Source: Calliopum simillimum (Eukaryota; Arthropoda; Insecta; Diptera; Lauxaniidae). From it: a stretch of DNA of 64,000 nt. Below, piece by piece: positions 56,785 to 64,000 of this stretch. Under the pieces are notes generated by a model that had not been told where the DNA came from, did not search any database, and saw only the letters and a list, made by a program, of their open reading frames with translations. Within the stretch, counting starts at the first letter, position 1. Each line of letters opens with the position of its first letter. The DNA is taken from assembly GCA_951812925.1 (NCBI GenBank), contig OX638369.1, forward strand, positions 62,758,228 through 62,822,227, in the 5' to 3' direction. Position numbers and translations under genes: made by a program.

Positions 56785-57009
56785 ATGTTAAGAAAAGTTA
56801 CGAAAAATTGTCAAAATACAAATTTTACTTACAAGCTACGTGAGCAACTAAATATTAAAAAGAAAATACCCGTGTGTCGTCGCTTTTCTCCAGAACGTCA
56901 GATACTTTTTTATTACAATGTACAATTAAACTATTCGATCCTTGAAATGTATTATGTGTTCAGCGAACTTATGCACATACCTACCTCGTACCTACAAATA
57001 AAAAATTAA
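56785..57009 (+). CDS. Small ORF of 74 codons with flanking promoter- and polyA-like signals
   Basis: ATG with AAA before it, 74 residues rich in Lys, Tyr and Asn (MLRKVTKNCQNTNFTYKLRE..., ending SYLQIKN). TATAAAT lies at 56,714, 71 bases upstream, and AATAAA overlaps the 3' end (about 56,998). No signal peptide, membrane segment or domain is evident; the N-terminus is basic and could be a mitochondrial presequence. I do not recognise it. An ORF of this size can occur by chance, so this is a weak candidate. Confidence 0.2.
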   Translation: MLRKVTKNCQNTNFTYKLREQLNIKKKIPVCRRFSPERQILFYYNVQLNYSILEMYYVFSELMHIPTSYLQIKN

Positions 57010-57352
57010 AATTTTCTTAAAAAATATTAATAGTGTAAGCGAGGGTAATATGGACCACACGTTTATTTTTCATCCACCTTTCTGTAAAAAAAAATTTTAT
57101 CAACTTTTAAGATTTTTCAAAACATGGCCGCCATTTTGTAAATTCGTAATTTAAAAATGGAAATCAAAGTAGCGTTTAAGTAAAATGCTACAAGAATCTG
57201 AAAAACAAAAATCAAAAAAATTTATTTTTGACAAAATGGCGGTAATATCAAAATAAAAGTGCATCGATTTTTCGCATAACTTTTTTTGGAATATTCGCTA
57301 ACGGTTACTTTCTCAGAAAAATTTTCAACAGTTTTATGGTTAAAAAAATGTA
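57010..57352. other. Non-coding flank with GGTAATATGGACCACAC near 57,045
   Basis: No ORF. The motif near 57,045 resembles the repeated GGTAATRTCGTGCAC motif of the adjacent element, so an older element of the same kind may be buried here. Confidence 0.3.
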
Positions 57353-58216
57353 GAGTAGATCGGGGTAATGTCGTGCAGGGGGTAATATCGTGCACGGCTG
57401 TTTTAGCCCAAAGAATTGAATGATTTACCAACTGTTCGTATATAATACTAGCAATTTTCACCAGTTCGTCTCTACAGAGTAACCTTTTTTTCAAAACGCA
57501 CGCTTTCGGGACGATAAAAGTGTTTTTTTATCGGGTCAGAAAAATGATTTTCCTTCCGGGAAAATATACCAGGTAAGCGTTTTCTGAAACGAAATATCCT
57601 GCCAAAGAAAAGAAGTATTTGGTTTTCGAAAAAAATTTTGGGCTTCACCGAGTTATCGAAGTTGACCTTTAAAACGACCATTGGGGTAATGTCGTGCACA
57701 TTCACTTACACAAACACAATTTCTCGCTGCACAAATGTTGTTACACATGGATGTAACCAATGAAATTATCTTTCGATCGGATGCTTACTCGTTGCATTCG
57801 CTTGAGATGTACGGCTTTACGAGCATGCCAAAGTTGAGTGCACGACATTGCCCCGTTCTACTCTACACAACATATTATGTACTTCACACTTGTATAATAA
57901 TGAATAAATACATGATAATGCTAAATCTAAACTAATAGAACCACTACCTATCATTTCTCACACATTTTGGTACCTTTACTACACTCGGAAAACAATACAC
58001 GACATTACCCCACAAATTTTGAGGGGGGTAATATCGTGCACATTTTTTTTTTCTTCACTTACACAAACACAATTTCTTGCTACACAAATGTTGTTACACA
58101 TGGATGTAACCAATGAAATTATCTTTCGATCGGATGCTTACTCGTCGCATTCGCTTGAGATGTACGGCTTTACGAGCATGTCAAAGTTGAGTGCACGACA
58201 TTGCCCCGTTCTACTC
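57353..58216. mobile_element. Family H element, TA-flanked, with internal duplication
   Basis: Ends GAGTAGATCGGGGTAATG and CATTGCCCCGTTCTACTC, flanked by TA (57,351-57,352 and 58,217-58,218). GGTAATRTCGTGCA or its inverse occurs about seven times (57,364; 57,382; 57,685; 57,838; 57,993; 58,026; 58,193). A ~190-bp block with CACATGGATGTAACCAATGA and GATCGGATGCTTACTCG occurs twice, about 360 bases apart, the second time ending at the right terminus. Size, TA target and repeated end motif recall family C. Non-coding. Confidence 0.75.
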
Positions 58217-58539
58217 TACTATGAAACGATGAAGAAGCTATTTTCATTAGATTTATAGTTTAGGAGATATCTTCTCTTAAAAATGCACATTTCTATATCT
58301 GTGCCAAAGCTTTTTCTCAAAATGGGATGGGAGCATTTTAATGAAACTTTAGACAATGATGCACATTAGCATGGAATGAAGAATGGACTAAGTATCAGCT
58401 TTGTAATTTCCCACTGGAAGGCGTGGCTTCTCCCTAAATTTTGAATTAAATCTGGGAATTATATAAAATATTTTTATTTTTGAACGAATCAACGCAATAA
58501 TAAATTTTCGCTATAACGCATCGATGCAACATTGGTCCT

Positions 58540-58800
58540 GATCGTAAATCTGCCTGGAAAATTCATTCTTGAGGGGAAGTACTTGCAATAATGAATATTT
58601 TATGAATGGAAACTCCCTTTCCAACAGGGATACTTTTTTTTACTATCGTTGACATATCCACAAAAAAATAGTATGCAACCATGACTTTCTCAAATATCGT
58701 TGACATTTTGCCAAATTAACCAGTATGCAGCGCTGAATCTTTCCAATATCGTTGACATATTTTTCCATTTTCCACTGGATTTTGACGGCCAACTTAAAAA
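58540..58800. repeat. Dispersed repeat, inverted relative of 9.95-10.44 kb
   Basis: Holds GGGGAAGTACTTGCAATAATG, GGAAACTCCCTTTCCAACAG and three TATCGTTGACAT units, then TTTCCACTGGATTTTGACGG. It matches the 10-kb repeat in reverse. It lies directly left of the DD41D mariner. Confidence 0.6.
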
Positions 58801-58851
58801 AAAAAAACAAGATATGCAAGCAATAGCAATCAAATCAACAATTATAAATTA

Positions 58852-60155
58852 AAGGGTGTTTTTTTTAGAGGTTTGTTTTTCGAATAGAGATAAAACTGGC
58901 ATTTTGTGGTCAAATCTGGCACCTCTAATGTCATATATGTTCAGTTTGGTTTGTCATTTCATCATGAACAGGTTGACAAAAGAACAACGCTTGCAAATCG
59001 TGCAAATTTATTTCGAAAATAATGGTTCAGTTCGCGAAGTTTACCGCAAGCTCCGTCCATTTTATGGTCGACATAATCGTCCATCAGAGCAATTAAATCG
59101 GTTAACCATGGGTCGTTTTCGCACTACGTTTACTCTATGTGATAATACGCATCCGCAGGGACGTCGAACAGTGCGCACCGAAGAAACAATTGCCGCTGTA
59201 GAGCAAAATGTTGAAGAGGACCCGAATGAATCGATTCGCCACCGTGCACAGCAATTGGAGCTTTGTCCATCAACTTTATGGAAGATTTTGCGCAAAGATC
59301 TTGGCTTGCGACCTTACAAGATCCAGCTTGTGCAAGAATTAAAGCCGCGAGACCATGCAATGCGTCGTGATTTTGGTGTATGGGCCGAAAATGAGATTGA
59401 TCTCGATGCTGATTTTCATCGCAAAATTTTGTTCAGTGATGAGGCTCATTATTGGTTGAATGGCTACGTCAACAAGCAAAATTGCCGCATTTAGAGTGAA
59501 GAGAATCCACATGAGACTCTTGAGACGCCATTACATCCACAAAAACTGACTGTTTGGTGTGCTCTATGGGCTGGTGGAGTCATTGGGCCATACTTCTTCC
59601 GAAATAATGCTGGAGAGTCAGTTACCGTTAATGGAGACCGGTATAGAGCCATGATAACCGACTATTTTGTTCCCGAATTGGATGGCATGAATGTGGATGA
59701 GTTGTGGTTCCAACAAGACGGCGCTACATGCCACACAGCGCACGTCACAATCGATTTATTGAAGGAAACATTCGATGAGCGCATAATTTCGCGGAATGGA
59801 CCTGTCAATTGGCCACCAAGATCGTGTGATTTGACACCATTGGATTATTTTCTTTGGGCATATGTGAAGTCGCTCGTCTACGCCAACAAACCAGAAACGT
59901 TAGGGGACTTGGAAGCCAACATTCGTGGCGTTATTGCCGACATACGGCCCCATATGCTCGAAAAAGTGGTTGAAAATTGGACCTGTAGAATTGGCTTTAT
60001 TCGAGCCAGCCGCGGCGGCCTCATGCCCGAAATCATTTTTAAACATCAATGGCATAAAATTATCCTTCCAATAAAGCCAAATTGATGGACATTAAAACGA
60101 TTTTCTTGTGTTTTATTTCAATTCGAAGTTCTATACCTCTAAAAAAAACACCCTT
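58852..60155 (+). mobile_element. mariner-like element, DD41D type
   Basis: Ends AAGGGTGTTTTTTTTAGAGG and its inverse, about 24 bp, flanked by TA (58,850-58,851 and 60,156-60,157). 1,304 bp. One nearly complete transposase gene inside. Little other damage. Confidence 0.88.
58964..60085 (+). pseudogene. DD41D mariner transposase with one nonsense codon
   Basis: ATG at 58,964, TGA at 60,083-60,085, 373 codons in one frame with a single TAG at codon 177 (59,492), just after CRI where relatives have Trp. N-terminal HTH: TKEQRLQIVQIYFENNGS. Catalytic residues: D159 (LFSDEAHYWLNG), D252 (WFQQDGATCHTAH) and D294 (CDLTPLDYFLW), with 41 residues between the last two. This spacing is known from the 'rosa'-type mariners of fruit flies and related insect elements. 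The in-frame stop precludes full-length protein, so the copy needs help in trans or readthrough. Confidence 0.88.
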
Positions 60156-60224
60156 TACATGTGTGGTGCTTTTCAAGATGATGATGATGAACCGTATTTG
60201 TTTGAAAATGCCACGAACCGGAGT

Positions 60225-60352
60225 GATAAGGAGTATATGGCTTTGTCAGCATCTACCAAGAATGATTTGTGGTTGAAAAACTTAAACAAGGGACTTGGCG
60301 TTTTAAAAACAATTGTACTGAAAATTTATTGCGACTTCCAACTAAATAAGGA
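60225..60352 (+). pseudogene. Short copia-type RNase H fragment
   Basis: Reads EYMALSASTKNDLWLKNL, then VLKIYCDF, matching the EAEYMALS..KEALWL...IYCDN region of Ty1/copia RNase H. The usual preceding SSTEA and the catalytic DN are changed. About 40 residues only; flanking sequence in the same frame does not continue the domain. Confidence 0.5.
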
Positions 60353-60476
60353 TATCATGCAAAAAGACTCTTTAGAAAAACATCTGCAATGCTGTGAAAT
60401 TTGGAATTGGAAAATTGATGTTCATTTACTTCTATTCAACATTGGTATTGTATTTGTTACTTCAAATATTTTTTAA

Positions 60477-61137
60477 ACAACTGCTAACAAGCGTCATATG
60501 AAAGTTATTTCAAAAAGCTACAAAATTCATTCAAGAATTTAATTTGTCAAGCATTACTTATTAATTTATACATCATTACTCCCTAGTAATATGTTGAGAA
60601 TAAGCTTTTCCAATAAACGTTAGAATAATCCCGCCCAAATTATTGCCCAAAGCCTTATTTTTCAGTGAATTTTGCCATTCCAGAATTTTTTTTTTTTTCA
60701 TTTGCAAACTACGGAGTAAGTGAATAAATTCCTGAGGATATTTAACTGACTGAAATAATGTAGTGATGTTTTGTTAATTTTTTTTTGCCTTTTTAGCAAC
60801 CTATTGGTTAGAATCGGTAAATGGTTGACACCTTCAGTGACTCTAACTATATTTTTAAGGGCCGCATTTAAAAAAAAAAAACAATGGTAACTTCCGAACC
60901 GCTGGCATGGTATAGGCAGATTCTGAAATGGGGACTTATAATTTACCCCAACAAGGCAACAAGAAATGGTTTAAACAGGATTTTGGGCGGATAGGTAAAA
61001 ACGGATCCAGATTCGGAATAAGCGACCCTAAATTACCCAAAATATTGATTAATAGCGTTTTCTTTTCTCAAAAAAATGTTACCCGTTTAGTTTTGCACTC
61101 TACCCGAATAAAATGTTACATTTTTTCATATAAGAAT
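60477..61137. other. Non-coding, nothing identified
   Basis: AT-rich to 60,880, then a GC-richer patch (60,895-61,070) without a recognised domain. Confidence 0.3.
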
Positions 61138-61285
61138 CCCAGTGTGCCAGACGGTTGAAATTTCCGCTTTTTTACCCGTTACGGATCCGTTACTGATCCG
61201 TTGGCGGGAGAGATTCCCAAAAAAAAGCGAATAGTTTTTTTTTTTTTGTGAAAAAGCGAAGATATGAACCGTCTGGCACACTGGG
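61138..61285. mobile_element. 148-bp MITE with 19-bp perfect TIRs
   Basis: CCCAGTGTGCCAGACGGTT at 61,138-61,156 is exactly inverted at 61,267-61,285. Inside, TTTCCGCTTTTTT pairs loosely with AAAAAGCGAAGA. AT on both sides could be a 2-bp duplication. Non-coding. Confidence 0.7.
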
Positions 61286-61382
61286 ATAGAACAAAAAAAA
61301 AAAAAAAGAAAAAAAAAACCAACCTTGTCAAAAATTAAATTTTCATTGACAATTCTGAAAAAAATTGGAATTAATTTGAGCA

Positions 61383-62126
61383 ATGCCACGACGAGCCTCA
61401 AAAATTGAAAAAAGGGAGGCGTAAGTAAAACGACAACTACTCGTATATGTGACCTGGTCTATGAAAAGGAGGCTTACGTGCGAAAAAAAAATTTCGTGAA
61501 AACAGCTGGAAAACAACTTTTAAGGGTCAATTTATGCGAATCGGCGAAAAATTGGAAACATTTTTCATAAACCAGGTCACATATAATTCTTTTGTATAAT
61601 TCCTAACCATTATATTTTTTATAAAGTGTGGTCGGATGGCGAAACTCGTTTGCTTCTGGATAAATATGCTGGGTACATGACGGAAATTGGCTCACTTAAA
61701 ACTTTGAAGAATAAGAAGGAAATGTGGGTAAAAATTGCAACTGAACTGCATGACAAAAGTCCCAAACAGTGCGAAGAAAGATATAAGACCGTCATAAGAA
61801 GCAAAAAAGCCGCTGTAGAAAATAACAATATGTCTGGTGCCAAAAGGCAAAAAGTTGGATTCGAGGAAAAACTCCAACGGATTAGTATGCTGGATGACTC
61901 GATTGAACCCTAGTTTCAAATAAGCAGCCAGATGTCGGTGCGGAAGAACACGACTATGGAAAAGCAAAAGAACTCAATAAAAAGAAAAGGAAAAACCATA
62001 CAGTAAACGTTAATTGAGATAGCTGAAAAAAAAGAAGAAGCTCGAGAGAGAAGACATCGGGAAAAAATGGAAGCGGTGGCTACAAGTCACAACTTGCTGC
62101 TTAGGTTGTGTGGAGAGAGGACTTAG
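61383..62126 (+). pseudogene. Harbinger-associated Myb/SANT-like DNA-binding protein, damaged
   Basis: Starts MPRRASKIEKRE at 61,383, meets a GTAAGT donor at 61,421, and resumes near 61,625 after a TTTTTTATAAAG acceptor with WSDGETRLLLDKYAGYM and MWVKIATELHDKSPKQCEERYK, a Myb/trihelix domain. A stop (TAG, 61,911) and a frame change follow. The last part reads EEARERRHREKMEA and ends LLLRLCGERT at 62,126. PIF/Harbinger elements carry such a protein next to, and facing, the transposase, as here. The exon junction is one base out of phase as read, so either the splice site or a base has changed. A small MITE sits in the intron. Confidence 0.65.
61444..61585. mobile_element. 142-bp MITE in the Myb-like gene intron
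   Basis: TATATGTGACCTGGTCTATG at the left is inverted at the right (CATAAACCAGGTCACATATA), with AAAA/TTTT continuing the stem. TA duplications are possible inside the terminal TATA. Confidence 0.65.
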
Positions 62127-62213
62127 GCTTTGTTCCGTTATTTCTTTAAGTTTTTGATAAATGAAATACTAGAATTGATTTTGTTCTTTTATTATTATGG
62201 TTGATTAAACAAG

Positions 62214-62650
62214 TTAGTCTCTTAAACTATAAAAACTGTTCTGTATTCCGTCTCTTTTTATTCGTCCTAGCTGTGTTAGCAGGTTCTCTCTTTTGTCACT
62301 TTGCTCGATAGGACTGCTTTCAGGATCCTCACAATCTGCAAAACCGTTATCCAGGTCCATTTCACAATCATCATTTCTATCAATGCAGATATTATGCAGA
62401 GTACAACAAGCTAATATGAATTATGGCCATGATTTCAACATTATGAAAATCCAAATGCATTAGCTGATGAAAGCGGTTCTTAAGCAACCCAAAAGCATTT
62501 TCAATTTTGACTCTCGTTTGGCAAAATTTGTGGTTGCAAAATTTTTCCGCTTTGCTTAAACTGCCATAATCTCGAAATGGCGTCAACAAATATTCTCGAA
62601 GGGGATGAGCTGCATCACCTAGCAGATAATACTTTGGTAAAAATACAATA
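62214..62650 (-). pseudogene. Harbinger transposase, C-terminal part, frameshifted
   Basis: On the minus strand: VFLPKYYLLGDAAHPLREY, LLTPFRDYGSLS, VKIENAFGLLKNRF (the E-containing IE..FG.LK.RF motif), HNVEIMAIIH, then a one-base frame change near 62,415, and LACCTLHNICI (the conserved CAxLHN block) to SFYSLRD at a TAA, 62,214-62,216. Convergent with the Myb-like gene. The N-terminal half, with the first two catalytic Asp regions, is absent; the sequence right of 62,650 is a hairpin and then another element. Confidence 0.8.
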
Positions 62651-62745
62651 CAAAAAAGAAAAAATTCAAATACTTTTCATAATTTTATATGAAACAAGAA
62701 TAAAAAATTTGAATTTTTTCTTTTTTTGTATTGTATTTTAAGGTA
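62638..62745. repeat. Hairpin-forming inverted repeat, ~32-bp stem
   Basis: AAAATACAATACAAAAAAGA at 62,640 is answered by TTTTTTTGTATTGTATTTTA ending near 62,744, with AATTCAAAT/ATTTGAATT continuing inward. It directly truncates the Harbinger transposase, so it may mark a rearrangement breakpoint. Confidence 0.6.
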
Positions 62746-62776
62746 CTACATCAAAACTTCAACGCAATTAACGGCG

Positions 62777-63919
62777 CACAGTGCGAAATTTTCAGAGTCT
62801 AGCGGAACTTAATTCATATCTCAGCACATATAGCAGTTATAGTTATGAAACTTAATGCTTGGATATATATTTAATTGGCAAAACATTATGCAAAAATTAA
62901 GGGGGATCAGACAAGGGGTTATTATACCCCCCATATATAAAAATGCTTAAGACGTTGTATTTCTGCTCCCATACCAGATATCGCTATGAAACTTGATAGA
63001 TATAACCATTTTCTTATCAAAACACCATTAAAAATGAAGGGGGTAAGACAAGGGGTATTTGCTGTTTCTTACATTTTTATTCAGAAATGCTTCTTCGAGA
63101 GGATTCCCCCTACCTTTTTAGTTGGTGGCCTCATTTTTTCCAAAACAAAACCAACGATGGCGTCCGATGTCGGTTTTTCATGAAATTTCCAAAGACATTC
63201 TAGAAAAGGTTTAGTTAAAAAGAAGATCGCAAAATAACACCTTTTAAAGTATCCAATGAAGTTGAAAATGTAAATCTTATCCACTTCTTAAAAAGCACAA
63301 TTTTCACAAACAAATCACATACGAGTAAGAAAAGATTTTGCAATTATTTGAATGCCAACAGTGACAATTTTATTAAAAAATAAATGATAAAAATTTCGCG
63401 GCCTACTGACTTACCGTTTGTATGTATGTATGTATTCTCCTTTAACTCCTAGGAGGAGCATAGGGCCAATATGAAATCTCTCCATTTGTCACGATCCCTT
63501 GCGATGACTTTGATCTCTTGCCACGATTTTCCCGATTCTTGGATTTCCTTTTCCAACGACCTTTTCCATTTGGTTTTGGGTCTACCACGTCCTCTACTGC
63601 CTTGTGGATTCCACTCAAGGGCCTGGCGACAAACTTCGCTGTGTGGTTTCCGGAGAGTGTGAAAAAAAAAACCGTTTGTATGTACCACTCTATTAACTTT
63701 AACAAATCGAAAAGCTTTTAATAGGCAAAAAGTATGATTGAATAAGTAATGCAAGTTTCAGGTGCATTTTGCAGTTGTTTGGCAGGGTTTTTCACCAAAC
63801 TGAGTATGAGGTTTTTGAGGTGGGATATTAAGCTACTGAAATAATGAATAATCTTACCCATTTTATGTATTTCAAAAATTGAATAAAGTTCCGCTAAACT
63901 TCCCAAATTTCGCACTGTG
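62777..63919. mobile_element. 1,143-bp TIR element with nested RTE fragment
   Basis: Left end CACAGTGCGAAATTT...AGCGGAACTT (62,777-62,820) is inverted at 63,878-63,919. CGGCG flanks both ends and may be a 5-bp duplication or part of the TIR. Interior holds GGGGGTAAGACAAGGGGTAT and a weaker echo at 62,903 but no transposase. Without the RTE insert it is about 885 bp. Confidence 0.65.
63427..63670 (-). mobile_element. Short 3' fragment of the RTE family, 14-bp TSD
   Basis: Minus-strand copy of only the last ~230 bases of the RTE seen at 19.5 kb (GRGRPKTKWKRS to WRDFILALCSS), with the (TACA)n tail at 63,427 and a 10-base T run at its 5' side. ACCGTTTGTATGTA flanks it at 63,413-63,426 and 63,671-63,684. 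The 5' T run is not part of the longer copy and may be untemplated. Confidence 0.85.
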
Positions 63920-63924
63920 CGGCG

Positions 63925-64000
63925 GCTCGATATTAATTTTAGACCCATGGTTTTTCTTGGGCAAAGTTTTTTAGAATTTCCATAGATTTTCTTGTTGCTA
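63925..64000. other. Right edge, nothing identified
   Basis: Short AT-rich end of the window. Confidence 0.3.

Overview
This window reads as a transposon-dense, AT-rich stretch of an insect genome, most likely a higher fly (Diptera, Brachycera). The reasons are the mixture of Jockey/CR1-, LOA- and RTE-type non-LTR elements, a gypsy-group LTR element, Tc1 and mariner elements including a DD41D type, PIF/Harbinger and hAT relics, and long fold-back elements. No host gene can be called with confidence. The only candidates are a 74-codon ORF at 56.8 kb and a promoter-like patch at 42.8 kb, both weak.

Layout. 0-4.6 kb: a non-LTR retrotransposon with two open reading frames, joined by what looks like a -1 frameshift site. 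4.6-8.7 kb: a 588-bp Harbinger-type fold-back MITE and a broken HARBI1-like transposase gene that carries an 814-bp insert. 9.9-10.4 kb: tandem repeats and a hairpin. 10.6-16.4 kb: a long-TIR DNA transposon with an unusual, decayed transposase. Nested in it are a 1,634-bp near-perfect palindrome (8-bp target duplication) and a dead mariner. 17.9-19.0 kb: a Jockey-like relic split by a dispersed repeat. 19.5-22.4 kb: a fold-back element containing a truncated RTE copy and a TA-flanked MITE. 25.1-31.4 kb: a stack made of a TA-flanked element with an intact Tc1 element inside it, followed by two 8-bp-TSD elements that share one target site. 32-33 kb: a repeat block. 35-39 kb: a non-LTR relic with a GGCCAAAAA-repeat MITE, then second copies of two elements of the stack, one nested in the other. 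39.4-41.3 kb and 43.6-45.4 kb: two minus-strand non-LTR relics. 46.6-56.4 kb: a hAT relic split by an 8.1-kb gypsy-like LTR element. 57.4-58.2 kb: a TA-flanked element with repeated GTAATGTCGTGCA motifs. 58.9-60.2 kb: a DD41D mariner with one nonsense codon. 61.1-62.7 kb: two small MITEs and a second Harbinger (Myb-like gene plus transposase relic). 62.8-63.9 kb: a TIR element with a short RTE insert.

Most notable: a Ulp1-like (SUMO-protease-like) cysteine-protease ORF in the env position of the gypsy-like element; a canonical A AAA AAC slippery site at the ORF1/ORF2 junction of the open non-LTR element; an apparently complete Tc1 element with about 225-bp TIRs that match throughout my reading; and insertion histories that can be read base by base from target duplications. 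All calls come from reading the sequence; family names rest on motifs and not on database searches.
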